Shown: piece by piece, positions 43,815-52,928 of the stretch
Position numbering within the stretch: the stretch's first letter is position 1
Layout: each line of letters begins with the position of its first letter
Assembly: GCA_902826565.1 (NCBI GenBank)
Contig: CADEFF010000013.1
Location: 1-64,000 of the forward strand
Length of the DNA stretch: 64,000 bases
Direction: 5' to 3'
DNA from: an uncultured Rhodospirillaceae bacterium
Lineage (GTDB): Bacteria; Pseudomonadota; Alphaproteobacteria; Dongiales; Dongiaceae
The notes under the pieces: model-generated
What the model saw: the letters and a program-made list of their open reading frames with translations, nothing else
The model's database searches: none
What the model was told of the DNA's origin: nothing
Translations under genes and position numbers: made by a program

Positions 43815-44810
43815 ATGAGCGACAGCAAGCTGCCCCCGGTCACCATTCTCATCGAATGGGAAAACGCCCAGGACGTCGAAGATCTCTGGGTGCGCCGGGC
43901 GATGACGGCGCTCCAGGACGAGCTCGAGCGGCAGCATAATCGCTGCGCGGAGCCGCCGCTGGTCATGTATCTGTTCGACCGCGACAAGGTCGCCGAAGGC
44001 GACATCCGCAAGGAGATCGTCGCGGTCGCACCGAAGCTCGAGCGCTTCTGCGAGCTCCGTTTCGTGCCGACGCCGGGCCTCACCTACTACAAGCTCAAGA
44101 ACCACGGTGTCGGCCTCACCCGGACCGACTTCGTCATCATGCTGGACAGCGACGCCGGGCCGCAGCCCGGATGGCTGCCGGCGCTGCTGAAGCCTTTCGA
44201 GCGTCCCGAGGTGATGGCGGTCGGCGGCTTCACCATGCTCGGCTACAACAACCTTGTCTCCAAGGTCATGGCGCTCACCTGGATCTTCAACCTCAAGAGC
44301 GAGCGGGACCGCACCGAGAAGCGGCACAAGATCCACGCCAACAACTGCGCCTTCCGGACCGCGTTCTTCCAGGCCAATCCCTGGCCGGACCTGCCCGCCT
44401 TCAAGAAGCAGTGCGGCTTCTGGATCCGCGACATCGAGGCGCGCGGCATCCCGTGGGTGCGCACGGCGGACGCGGTCACCATCCATGCGCCGCAGCCGGG
44501 CATCCCGTTCCTCACCTGGCGCGCCTGGACGGCCGGGCTCGACCGCGACTATCAGGGCGCCCAGACCATCAGCCAGTCGAGGCTCCGGCGCCTCCTCTTC
44601 GCCTTCGAGTTCTGGCTGAAGAAGAGCTGGCGCGCGACGCGGCGCATCGTCGGCAAGGGCCACGAGGTCGATCTACCGGTCTGGCAGATGCCGGCCGCGC
44701 TTTTCCTCGCCTATGGCTATTACCTGATCCTGCTGGCGGGGCAGCTCTACGCGGCGTCAACCCGCCGTTACGAGCCGTTGCGCCCGCTGCGCGAGGTATC
44801 GCAGCACTAG
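43815..44810 (+). CDS. Glycosyltransferase family 2, membrane-linked
   Basis: 331-residue GT-A enzyme. The start is VTILIEWENAQDVEDLW, and the metal motif is VIMLDSDAGPQPGW (DSD near residue 113). A downstream FWIRDIEARGIPWVRT region carries the ED-like catalytic pair. A C-terminal hydrophobic helix (AALFLAYGYYLILLAGQLYA) anchors it. ATG 43815 has an aagga ribosome site 11 bases upstream, whereas the longer upstream reading is Ala/Arg-rich. The stop region overlaps the opposite-strand GT2 gene by 54 bp. Confidence 0.86.
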   Translation: MSDSKLPPVTILIEWENAQDVEDLWVRRAMTALQDELERQHNRCAEPPLVMYLFDRDKVAEGDIRKEIVAVAPKLERFCELRFVPTPGLTYYKLKNHGVGLTRTDFVIMLDSDAGPQPGWLPALLKPFERPEVMAVGGFTMLGYNNLVSKVMALTWIFNLKSERDRTEKRHKIHANNCAFRTAFFQANPWPDLPAFKKQCGFWIRDIEARGIPWVRTADAVTIHAPQPGIPFLTWRAWTAGLDRDYQGAQTISQSRLRRLLFAFEFWLKKSWRATRRIVGKGHEVDLPVWQMPAALFLAYGYYLILLAGQLYAASTRRYEPLRPLREVSQH

Positions 44811-45653
44811 CCGCCAGGGCGTGCGCCCGAGCGCGCCCCATTCCCGGTAGCGCGCGAGGTCCTTCCGGACCGTGCCGAAATCGCCGGCCGCGATGAGCCG
44901 CCAGAAATGGCGGCCGACATCGCGCTCGAGCCCCTGCCGGTAGCCGGGTTCCGTCAGATAGTCCGGATGGCGGCGGCAGACCTCGATCGCGGCGGCGAGG
45001 AAGGTGTTGCGTTTGGCCGAGATCGAGCTTTCCGTCCAATGCTTGATCCAGAGCACGCGGTCGGTCGAGAGGCAGCGATGCGCGCGGCAGAGCCGCAGCA
45101 GCAGGTCCATGTCCTGGCGGCGCTTCAGCGTTTCGTCGAACATGCCGATCTCGAGGAGCGCCTTGCGCCGCGCGCTGATCGCCGGCGTCGCCTTGTAGAG
45201 CTTTCGCGCGAAGACGGCCCGGCGGAACAGTTCCGGGTCGTCGATCACCGGATTGCGCCGCGGCGACGGCTTGCGTCCGCTCTCCGCCGGGTAGCGGAGC
45301 TCGAAGGAATCGACGAGGCCGTCGATGTCGGGACGGCTGGCGAAGATTTCCGCCACGACGGCGAGCTTCTCCGGCAGGAACTCGTCGTCGCTGTCGATGA
45401 AGCTCACGATCTCGCCGGTCGCCCGCTCGAGTCCGCGGTTGCGCGCCCAGTTGCTGCCGTGATTGCGCCCGTCGCCGAGCAGGATCACCCGCTCGCCATA
45501 GCCCCTGACGCGGGCCGGCGTCCCGTCGGTCGAGCCGTCATCGACCACGATGAGCTCGACGTCCGGATGCGTCTGGCCGAGCACGCTCTCGATCGCCCGG
45601 CCGATCGCGTCGGCGCGGTTATAGGCCGGCATGACCACGGAAATCCTCGTCAT
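44757..45653 (-). CDS. Glycosyltransferase family 2
   Basis: 298-residue GT-A enzyme that begins MTRISVVMPAYNRADAIGRA and has VVDDGSTDGTPARV, then SFIDSDDEFLPEKL as the metal site (near residues 86-91). KRRQDMDLLLRLCRAHR follows, with the aspartate of the catalytic ED equivalent. ATG 45653 is chosen over an upstream in-frame start that adds 24 polar residues. It converges with the preceding GT2 gene (54-bp overlap) and is divergent from the surface-carbohydrate gene (98 bp). Confidence 0.93.
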   Translation of the reverse strand: MTRISVVMPAYNRADAIGRAIESVLGQTHPDVELIVVDDGSTDGTPARVRGYGERVILLGDGRNHGSNWARNRGLERATGEIVSFIDSDDEFLPEKLAVVAEIFASRPDIDGLVDSFELRYPAESGRKPSPRRNPVIDDPELFRRAVFARKLYKATPAISARRKALLEIGMFDETLKRRQDMDLLLRLCRAHRCLSTDRVLWIKHWTESSISAKRNTFLAAAIEVCRRHPDYLTEPGYRQGLERDVGRHFWRLIAAGDFGTVRKDLARYREWGALGRTPWRLVLRYLAQRAQRLVTAG

Positions 45654-45751
45654 GGCCCCGTAGATAACAAGCGGCGGCGGGCCGGTCCAGCGACCCCGCC
45701 GGCCCCGGAAAACCGCTTCTTCCACCGCGGAGGGGAGGCTATAAGCGCGCC

Positions 45752-47113
45752 ATGGCGAGCCCGGTGCCCGACAGCCTCCTGCTGCCGATCGAGACGCTGA
45801 ACCGCGAGTTCGACGGCAAGCTGCTGGTCGCGCTCGCGGCGGCCGAGCGCGGCTTCAGGCCGATCATCGGCGGCCGCGCGGCGATCCACGACAGCCTGCC
45901 GGCGCTGCCGCGCTCGATCTATCTCTCGAAGGGCGTGCGCTCCGGCAGCCGCCCCATCTTCAGCCTCCTGGAGCGGTTCGGCCACAGCATCGCCGCGGTG
46001 GACGAGGAGGCGCTCGTCCGGTTCTCCGACGAGCTCTTCCTCATGAAGCTCGACCCGGACGCCTTCCCGCGCGTGCGCATCCTGTTCGCCTGGGGCGACG
46101 ACAATGCCGAGCTCTGGCGCCGCTCGCAGTGGTATGCGGGCGCGCCGATCCTCGCTTCCGGCAACCCGCGCACCGACATGATGCGGCCCGAGCTCAGGCC
46201 GTTCCATCAGCCGGAAGTCGACGCGATCCGTGCACAATTCGGCGATTTTGCGCTCTTCAACAGCAATTTTAGCGTCGTAAACCACTTCATCCCGAACAAA
46301 ACGCGCTTCAAAGTGGCCGATTGGGTGACGCCGGAAGCCTCGGACCAGTTCCGCAGCGGCATGCTCGCCCACAAGCAGGCGCTCTTCGAACGCTTCCTCG
46401 AGGCGATGCCCGCCCTCGCCAGGGCGATCGCGCCCCGCCACCTCGTGATCCGGCCGCATCCCTCGGAGAACGCCGATGCCTGGCGGCAGGCGACCGCCGG
46501 GATCGCCAACGCGACCGTGCTGCATGAAGGCGCCGTGGTGCCCTGGCTCATCGCCGCGCGCGTGCTCGTCCATAACGGCTGCTCGAGCGCGGTCGAGGCG
46601 GCGGCGATCGGCACGCCCGCCCTCGCCTATGCGCCGCTCGCGTCGCAGGAGTTCGATATCTGGCTGCCGAACGCGCTCAGCCGCCTCTGCCCCGATCCCG
46701 AGACCCTGGCGGAAGCGACGCGCCAGAGCCTCGGCGGCGATGCCCCGCCGCCCGGCAACGAGCACAAGACGCTGCTGCATCACCATCTCGCCGGGCTCGA
46801 GGGCGCCCTCTGCAGCGAACGCATCGCCGCGGGGCTCATCGAGCACAGGACGGCGCTCGCCGAGGCGCCCGGCACCGACCCGATCCGCTGGGCGGGCGCG
46901 TGGCTCAAGCACCGGCAGCGCTTACGCAAGCGACGCCGGCGCGATCGCGCCGAGGCGGGGGCGGCCTCGAGCTACATCCAGCACAAGTTTCCGGGGATCG
47001 AGCCCGACTGGATGGAGCAGCGCATCCAGCGCTTCCGCCGCGCACTCGGGCGCTTCGAGAATGTCCGGTCGCGGCAGATCCGGCGCGACATCTTCGCCAT
47101 CGAGCGTCGCTAG
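45752..47113 (+). CDS. Surface carbohydrate biosynthesis protein (GT-B fold)
   Basis: 453-residue protein resembling the family annotated as surface carbohydrate biosynthesis proteins, which have the fold of UDP-sugar epimerases and capsule transferases. Features are FDGKLLVALAAAERGF at the start, LASGNPRTDMMRPEL, VIRPHPSENADAWRQA and the C-terminal LVHNGCSSAVEAAAIGTPALAY, which is a GT-B donor-site pattern. It may be the transferase for the nonulosonic acid made by the nearby neuABC genes, since no standard sialyltransferase is present. That link is inference. It is convergent with the methyltransferase gene downstream. Confidence 0.8.
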   Translation: MASPVPDSLLLPIETLNREFDGKLLVALAAAERGFRPIIGGRAAIHDSLPALPRSIYLSKGVRSGSRPIFSLLERFGHSIAAVDEEALVRFSDELFLMKLDPDAFPRVRILFAWGDDNAELWRRSQWYAGAPILASGNPRTDMMRPELRPFHQPEVDAIRAQFGDFALFNSNFSVVNHFIPNKTRFKVADWVTPEASDQFRSGMLAHKQALFERFLEAMPALARAIAPRHLVIRPHPSENADAWRQATAGIANATVLHEGAVVPWLIAARVLVHNGCSSAVEAAAIGTPALAYAPLASQEFDIWLPNALSRLCPDPETLAEATRQSLGGDAPPPGNEHKTLLHHHLAGLEGALCSERIAAGLIEHRTALAEAPGTDPIRWAGAWLKHRQRLRKRRRRDRAEAGAASSYIQHKFPGIEPDWMEQRIQRFRRALGRFENVRSRQIRRDIFAIERR

Positions 47114-47132
47114 CGACGCCGCCTCGCGGGCG

Positions 47133-47843
47133 CTACTTGATCGCGAGGAAGCCCTCGAAGCAGACATATTTGAAGATCGTCATCACGTCCTGGAAGCCGG
47201 CGCGCTTCGCGAGATCGATGTTGGCCTGGCTCGAGAACGGCTCGAGCACGCCCTTCAGGCTGCGCGACTTGCCGACGATCTCGTCCGCGTCGTATCCGAC
47301 ATCGAGCTTATAGTCGGTATAGATCAGGGACATCATGTCCTGGAACCGCGCGTCCGGCGCGCGCACCTTCTCGAAGAACACGAAGCCGCCGCCCCAGTTC
47401 AGCGCTTCGAACACTTTGTCGAAGAGCTCCTGCCGCCGGCGCGGCCGCACGAACTGGATCGTGTAGTAGGAGGTCACGAGGTCGGCCTTCTCCAGCGCGA
47501 CGTCGAAGAGATCGGCCTGCTCGATCGTGATGCTGTCGAAGGGCGCGGCGCGGATGCGCGCCTGCTCGACCATGCCCTGCTCCGGCTCGATGCCGACCAG
47601 CCGCACCTGCTTCTCCCGGTTGCGCTCGGCGAGGAGCGCCAGCAGCGTGCCGGTCGAGCAGCCGAAGTCGTAGGCGAGCGAGCCCTTGCTGAGGAAGAAG
47701 TCGGAGAGCTTCACCACGAGGTCGTGGCCCTGATGGTAGAGTGGCACCGACTTCGAGACATGGTCGTCGAAGGTCGCCGCCACCTGGCCGCCGAAGCTCC
47801 AATTGGCGTTGCCCGCCGAGATGCTGTCGCCGACCTTGGTCAT
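47133..47843 (-). CDS. SAM-dependent methyltransferase
   Basis: 236-residue class I methyltransferase. Motif I appears as AYDFGCSTGTLLALLAE (SAM loop), motif II as RLVGIEPEQGMVEQAR, and a DLFDVALEKADLVTSYYTIQFV stretch forms the post-loop. ATG 47843 (MTKVGDSIS) is chosen; an ATG five codons upstream would overlap the asnB stop by 4 bp. It is the last gene of the minus-strand nonulosonate operon. Its target (sugar hydroxyl, amine or carboxyl) cannot be deduced. Confidence 0.88.
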   Translation of the reverse strand: MTKVGDSISAGNANWSFGGQVAATFDDHVSKSVPLYHQGHDLVVKLSDFFLSKGSLAYDFGCSTGTLLALLAERNREKQVRLVGIEPEQGMVEQARIRAAPFDSITIEQADLFDVALEKADLVTSYYTIQFVRPRRRQELFDKVFEALNWGGGFVFFEKVRAPDARFQDMMSLIYTDYKLDVGYDADEIVGKSRSLKGVLEPFSSQANIDLAKRAGFQDVMTIFKYVCFEGFLAIK

Positions 47844-47854
47844 CCGCGGGTTCC

Positions 47855-49660
47855 TCAAGGGGTTGTGCGGTCGAGTATCGAGCCGCGTCCCTCGGCGGTC
47901 AACAACCGCGGCAGGAAGTCGGCCTCCTTCTCGAAGAACAGGCGGTAATGCATCTCGAGATTGATCAGCTTGAACAGAAGCTTCGGCGCCGGCGCCGGCG
48001 GCAGGGCCAGGTTGCCGCCGATCGCGAAGGCGCCGAGGTTCCAGTATTCGGGCTTCGAGATCGCCATCGAATAGTTCCGCGTGCCTTCCTTCTCGACGTT
48101 GACGAAGCCGCCGAGTCGCCGCTCCGCCAGCTCGCGGAACAGGATCTTGTTCCGGTGTCCCGAGCCATGCCGGCCGAACTTCCGGCGCCCCGGCTGGTTG
48201 ACGACGTAGCGCACCAGATCGAAATCCAGCAGCGGATTGCGAAGCTCGACCGACGACGCCATGGAATAGGCGTCGCTATGCGGCAGGTTGCAGGCTTGGA
48301 GGAACATGGCGGTGTCCTGCAGCAGGGTCGCCTGCAGCAGGGTCTCCCGCCCGTCTCCGAGATCGCCCAGATGATCGAGGATCTGCCGACGCAGATCGCT
48401 CTGGGCTGCGCGGAAGCGCGCGCCGCCGGGCCCGAGATCGCCCATGCGCCCGTCGAGCTCGAGGATCGCGTGGAGCCTGGCGATGTCGCCGTCGAAGCCG
48501 TCGATGAGCGGCTCCAGGGTCCGGTAGCCGGCCGCATATTCGTCGACGCCGTCGCCGCTCAGCAGCACGATGGTCTTCAACTGTCGTGCGGCGTCGCAGA
48601 GCGCCTTCATGGGCGGCCCGCCGCCCCAGCGCGAGGGAAACTGCGAAGCCGCCACGAAATCGACCAGCCGCGCCGTGTAGGAATCCGGCGTCTCCAGCCG
48701 GAAATAGGCGTTGGCCGGGCGCTTCCCGAGCAAGGGGGGTACGATGGCCATCGGGATCGATTCGATCCCCGGGCTGACCTTGGTGAAGGTGGTGAGCTTC
48801 GACGAGGCCTCGCCCGTGTACCAGAAGACCAGCGAGGAATCGATGCCGCCGCTCAGCATGACGCCGACCGGCACGTCGCTGACGAGATGCCGCTCCACCG
48901 CCTGGCGGAGCGCCGCTTCCAGCCCTTCGACGGCATCGTCGTCCGAGGCGCGCCCGGCCGCGTCATAGGCATCATGATCGAAGAGCGACCAGGCCGAGAA
49001 ATAATGCTTCAGCGTCAGCGCCTCCGGCGGCCCCTCCAGATAGGCGCCGGCCGGGATCGCCCTGATGCCGTCGAAGAAGGTGTCCTCCGGCAGCAGAATC
49101 CCGAGCGACGCCAGATAGACGGGCCAGGCCTCGGGATTTGGCGCAACACTCGGCTTCACCGCCAGCAGCGCGCGGATATCCGAGGCGAGCGCCGTGATCC
49201 CCGCTTCTTGAAAGTAATAAAGCGGCTTCTGCCCGAAATGATCGCGCGCCGCCACCAGCCGGCCGGTTTCCCGGTCGAACAGCAGGAAGGCGAACATGCC
49301 GCGCACCCGGGCGAGCGTCGGCTCGACGCCGTCGCGCAGCAGCAGCTCCAGCAGCACCTCGGTGTCGGACGAGGTGCGCAGCGCGACGCCGCGCTTCAGG
49401 AGCCCGTCCCGCAGCTCGCGGTAGTTATAGATCTCGCCATTGTAGGTGAGGCTCCAGCGCCCGCTGCGGTCCTCGAAGGGCTGGTTCGCCGCGGCGCTCA
49501 GATCGATGATCGAGAGCCGCGCATGGGCGATGGCGTAGGTCTCGTGCCGCTCGATCGCCTGATGGTCGGGCCCGCGATGCCGCAGCGCCACCAAGGCCGC
49601 GTCGAGCGCTGCCGGCGGTGGCGGCCGGGACTTCCAGGCGCAGAAGAAGATCCCGCACAC
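47855..49660 (-). CDS. asnB: Glutamine-dependent asparagine synthetase-type amidotransferase
   Basis: 601-residue canonical enzyme: MCGIFFCAWKS with Cys2, RHRGPDHQ, YNGEIYNYREL, FLLFDRETGRLVAARDHFGQ, then PP-loop MLSGGIDSSLVFWYTG and LLSGDGVDEYAAGY as the second ATP motif. The C-terminal PLLDFDLVRYV motif is present. All glutaminase and synthetase elements are intact, unlike three other members in the window. It probably amidates the carboxyl group of the acidic sugar made by the cluster. It sits 12 bp downstream of one methyltransferase gene and 11 bp upstream of another. Confidence 0.93.
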   Translation of the reverse strand: MCGIFFCAWKSRPPPPAALDAALVALRHRGPDHQAIERHETYAIAHARLSIIDLSAAANQPFEDRSGRWSLTYNGEIYNYRELRDGLLKRGVALRTSSDTEVLLELLLRDGVEPTLARVRGMFAFLLFDRETGRLVAARDHFGQKPLYYFQEAGITALASDIRALLAVKPSVAPNPEAWPVYLASLGILLPEDTFFDGIRAIPAGAYLEGPPEALTLKHYFSAWSLFDHDAYDAAGRASDDDAVEGLEAALRQAVERHLVSDVPVGVMLSGGIDSSLVFWYTGEASSKLTTFTKVSPGIESIPMAIVPPLLGKRPANAYFRLETPDSYTARLVDFVAASQFPSRWGGGPPMKALCDAARQLKTIVLLSGDGVDEYAAGYRTLEPLIDGFDGDIARLHAILELDGRMGDLGPGGARFRAAQSDLRRQILDHLGDLGDGRETLLQATLLQDTAMFLQACNLPHSDAYSMASSVELRNPLLDFDLVRYVVNQPGRRKFGRHGSGHRNKILFRELAERRLGGFVNVEKEGTRNYSMAISKPEYWNLGAFAIGGNLALPPAPAPKLLFKLINLEMHYRLFFEKEADFLPRLLTAEGRGSILDRTTP

Positions 49661-49672
49661 CGGCCGGCGGCC

Positions 49673-50704
49673 CTACGATGCCCGACGCAGCACGATGTGA
49701 TAGATCCCGCTGAATAGCTCCTCGCACCCGACATTGGGATAGAGCGAGCGCTGGATATCCCAAAACCCCTCGACCTCGTCGATGAAGGGCTGCACCTTCG
49801 CGAGATAGCGCGGCGGCTCGATCACCAGCCCGACCACCGCCCAGCCATGATCGCGCCCGATCCGCAGCATGTCGGAGACCGAGTAGCGCGGATAGGCGAG
49901 GCCCTTGAAGAAGAACTCGATCATCGGCTTGGCGCGATGCCGATGGTGCTCCTCCGCGAAACGACGGAACTCCGCATCGCTCAGCAGCGCATGGCCCCAG
50001 GGGATGTTGGTGCTCGCATAGCGATGCGGCCCGAGATAGCTGAAGAAGGGCCGGTGCTTGAAATAGACCACCGCGCCCGGCATCGCCGCCTCGGTCATGG
50101 AGGCGAAGGCGCCCGGCCAGTCGGGGATATGCTCGATCGCCTTGCAATAGAAGAGGTCGAATTTCTCGCCCAGGTTCTGCATGTCGTGTGCGCCGACTTG
50201 GGCGAAACGATAGCGCTTGCTCGTCTGCGGCGCGACCGGAACGTCGCCCGGCCGCAGGGTGAAGTTCTCGTGGCCGAGCAGCTCGCGATAGGCCGCGAGG
50301 TCGAAGCGCCCGCCCATGCGCTCCCGGAAAAAGCGCTTCAGGTCCTGCAGCGCCTCGTCATGGTCGTGCGGCTGCCAGCTCGTCTTGTGCTCGCCGTCGA
50401 GGAACGGGTCGGCGCCGACCGCTTCCGCGATCCCGCTATATTCCAGCATGAGCCGCGGCACCATGCCGTTGCCGGTGCCGATGTCGCAGAGCCGCTTGCC
50501 TTCGAGATCGACGCCGAACGAGGCCAGAAGATCGATGAGCTGATGGATCTGCAGCAGGACGCGGGCGCGTTGCCGCTCGTTGATCTTGCCGGGCGGCGGC
50601 GGATCCCAATAGTGGGTGCCGGCCGAGGTCGGTGACAGGATCGGCAGAAGATACCGGTCATCGACCGGCAGCCGGCGCCCATCATCCTTCACGAACCATT
50701 TCAT
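49673..50704 (-). CDS. SAM-dependent methyltransferase-like protein
   Basis: 343-residue protein with a class I SAM motif LCDIGTGNGMVPRLMLEYSG (near residues 67-86), followed by AVGADPFLDGE as the acidic loop. The later FDLFYCKAIEHIPDWPGAFASM is a typical post-loop of methyltransferases. The start overlaps the stop of the upstream methyltransferase by 4 bp (ATGA), so the two are coupled. The N-terminus (VKDDGRRLPVDDRYLLPILS) suggests it acts on a substrate held in a separate pocket. No specific target is known. Confidence 0.85.
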   Translation of the reverse strand: MKWFVKDDGRRLPVDDRYLLPILSPTSAGTHYWDPPPPGKINERQRARVLLQIHQLIDLLASFGVDLEGKRLCDIGTGNGMVPRLMLEYSGIAEAVGADPFLDGEHKTSWQPHDHDEALQDLKRFFRERMGGRFDLAAYRELLGHENFTLRPGDVPVAPQTSKRYRFAQVGAHDMQNLGEKFDLFYCKAIEHIPDWPGAFASMTEAAMPGAVVYFKHRPFFSYLGPHRYASTNIPWGHALLSDAEFRRFAEEHHRHRAKPMIEFFFKGLAYPRYSVSDMLRIGRDHGWAVVGLVIEPPRYLAKVQPFIDEVEGFWDIQRSLYPNVGCEELFSGIYHIVLRRAS

Positions 50705-51765
50705 AGAGCGGCGGTCTCGCGTTCGAAGCCGTCCGCGACCCGCTTGTGCCGTTCGGTCCCCGCCATGGGCATGATCGATATCTCGAAGCTGTGCAGCATG
50801 TAGAGCCGGGTGAGGGAACGGGCGAGCCGGGCCCGGTCCGCCGTTTTCGCCTTCGCCCGGAACCGTTCGAAGGCGGTCAAGCTTTCCGCCGTATAGCCGA
50901 GGTCGCGGGCGAGCGCCAGATCGTCCTCGCCCGCATGGTAGTCCAGCTTAGCGGCGAGGCCACGCGCATCTTCGTGATGGGCGTCCTTTCGCAGCCAATA
51001 CTGGATGTGCTCTTCCTTCTCCGGCAGGTCGGGATAGCGGATATCATGGTCGACCGGCGGCCAGCCGCGCCGCCGCGGCCAGGTCGGGGTGAGGCCGGCC
51101 CGCGCGAAGTCGCGCTCCACCACCGCGGCGCTCGCGGTGTGCATATAGGGCACGAAGAAGTCGTCGAGCAGCGCACCGGTCCGGTTCTGCGGTACCGCCT
51201 CTGCATCCATCGCGGCGATCATCTCTTCGGCCGTCACCAGCGGGGCCAGCTTCCGGAAAAGCTTTACGCCGTAATAGTAGTAGGTGCCGGCGCGATAGGC
51301 GTTGAGATGGAGATAGCCGCCCCGCCGACACCAGCGCGCATAGCGTGCGAGCCCGAGCGCCGGATCGGCAAGATGATGCCACACACCGCGCGAGCGCACG
51401 ACATCGAAGGAGCCCGCCGGCAGGTCGACCTCGAGCAGGTCGCCGTGATGCGAGGTCAGGTTCGCGATGCCGTTGTCGCTCGCGAACGCCTGCAGGCGCC
51501 GGACATTGTCGGCCGAAAGATCGACATGCGTGACATGCTTCGCGCCCAGCCTGATCCAGCCGAGCGCGTCGCGGCCGGTGCCGCCGCATTCGAGCACGGA
51601 CCAGTCGCGGACCATGCGGGGATCGAGGCCCATGGCGATGAGCTGCGAGCGGTGGGTATCGCAGACCATTTCGATACCCGCATCCGCCAATTGACGGTTG
51701 CGGGGATGCACTTGCTGCCCGTAAAGCGTGCCGGCAGTCACGTCGGTCATTGCAGTCGATGCCAT
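50701..51765 (-). CDS. SAM-dependent methyltransferase
   Basis: 354-residue methyltransferase. Motif I lies in WSVLECGGTGRDALGWIRLG (near residues 47-66), with VTHVDLSADNVRRLQAF as the second motif and VVRSRGVWHHLADPALGLARY as the post-loop. ATG 51765 starts a reasonable protein; a longer upstream reading is improbable because its first 80 residues are Arg/Ser-rich. The start is preceded by a 12-bp tandem repeat. It is coupled to the next methyltransferase by a 4-bp overlap and separated from the sulfotransferase by a 229-bp gap that might hold a promoter. Confidence 0.86.
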   Translation of the reverse strand: MASTAMTDVTAGTLYGQQVHPRNRQLADAGIEMVCDTHRSQLIAMGLDPRMVRDWSVLECGGTGRDALGWIRLGAKHVTHVDLSADNVRRLQAFASDNGIANLTSHHGDLLEVDLPAGSFDVVRSRGVWHHLADPALGLARYARWCRRGGYLHLNAYRAGTYYYYGVKLFRKLAPLVTAEEMIAAMDAEAVPQNRTGALLDDFFVPYMHTASAAVVERDFARAGLTPTWPRRRGWPPVDHDIRYPDLPEKEEHIQYWLRKDAHHEDARGLAAKLDYHAGEDDLALARDLGYTAESLTAFERFRAKAKTADRARLARSLTRLYMLHSFEISIMPMAGTERHKRVADGFERETAAL

Positions 51766-51768
51766 TAT

Positions 51769-51792
51769 GTATGCCCGTATGTATGCCCGTAT
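51769..51792. repeat. 12-bp tandem repeat upstream of methyltransferase gene
   Basis: gtatgcccgtat is present twice in immediate succession (51769-51780 and 51781-51792), directly upstream of ATG 51765 on the minus strand. It falls in the leader of the gene, so copy number could alter translation or be a slippage product. Confidence 0.5.
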
Positions 51793-51994
51793 GTTCGGAA
51801 TTGAACGAGAGAGCGGAAAGGCGAGACGGTTGGCGTTCGCGCGCGAGTCGACCGCCGCGGTAATCGTCGGGGAAGAAAGATTAACGAAAGATTTCGAAGG
51901 GCGCGCAGCGGTGCGCATGCTCGAGCCGACACGGCCGGTCGCAAAGACTCTGTACCGCCCCAACCCGGCCCTTCGAGCCGGTCGGCGCAACGCC

Positions 51995-52843
51995 TCAATA
52001 GCCAATGGAGGGATCGAGCCTCGCTGCCATGACGCCCTCCAGCACGGCCACCTGGTCCGGCTGGAGATCTTCCTTGTAACCGCCCGACTTGCCCCGCCGG
52101 ACCTTGAAGGAGTTCTTGTCGTCGGGATCGGCCGGGCGGAGCGCCTTGTCGCTGTAGTAGCGATCGCGCTCCCGCTGCTGCAGGTTCTCGAACTTGCAGA
52201 ACTGCACGGCTTCGGAAATCTCGGTTTCGGTGAAGGAATCGCCGAAGAAATCCAGGAGCCGCTTCAGGGTCGCCTCCGGCGACCGCTTCAGCTCCTCATA
52301 GCGGACGACATGCGTGTTCGGCGTGGCGCCGACATAGCGCCACCAGCCGTTGATGTAGGCGATGATGTATTCGATGCCGCGGCCCTTCTCGGTCACGAAC
52401 TCGAAGAGCTCCATCCCGCGGGTTGCGTTCTCGCGCTTTCCCGCCTTGCGGTGCTTCAACTGATAGTAATGCGAGACGACGACGTCGCAAGGGTGGCGCA
52501 TCAGGAACACGACCTTGCGCCCCGCATAGTCCGCCTTGTCGTCGCGCAGGTCCCCGACGGCGCCGAGCGGATCGCAGGCATGGGTGAAAAGGATCTTGGG
52601 GATGGCGTCGTCGAGCCGATGCAGATTGTCGTGATCGACGAGCACGCCTTCGGGCAGGCCATGGCGGCGCTGGTAGAGCCGGGTCAGCAGGGCGCGGAGC
52701 CAGGTCTTTCCCGATTTCGGGAAGGAGACGATGATGAAATCGGCTTCGGCGATCAGTTTGCGCCGCTCGCGGTTCAGCCGGTGGACCTTGCGCTCCCATT
52801 TCGAGGTAAGGAGCCGGTAGATATGACGCAACGGTCGCCTCAA
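51995..52843 (-). CDS. Sulfotransferase domain protein
   Basis: 282-residue sulfotransferase fold protein. The 5'-PAPS loop is FIIVSFPKSGKTWLRALLTR (near residues 32-51) and the 3'-phosphate motif is VVFLMRHPCDVVVSHYY. The C-terminus (KVRRGKSGGYKEDL) carries the RxGxxG/K-type loop of cytosolic sulfotransferases. TTG 52843 is chosen because a gggagg ribosome site lies 7 bases upstream; longer in-frame readings run into neuC and have no start with support. It follows neuC by 85 bp. It could sulfate the nonulosonic acid or a partner sugar. Confidence 0.86.
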   Translation of the reverse strand: MRRPLRHIYRLLTSKWERKVHRLNRERRKLIAEADFIIVSFPKSGKTWLRALLTRLYQRRHGLPEGVLVDHDNLHRLDDAIPKILFTHACDPLGAVGDLRDDKADYAGRKVVFLMRHPCDVVVSHYYQLKHRKAGKRENATRGMELFEFVTEKGRGIEYIIAYINGWWRYVGATPNTHVVRYEELKRSPEATLKRLLDFFGDSFTETEISEAVQFCKFENLQQRERDRYYSDKALRPADPDDKNSFKVRRGKSGGYKEDLQPDQVAVLEGVMAARLDPSIGY

Positions 52844-52928
52844 CAGCCGCCTCCCGGAAGCCGAAAACCCGTCCGCATCGTCCTGCGGCCGAAGCCCACC
52901 TATCTCAAATCCCCGGCAACATTTCCAC

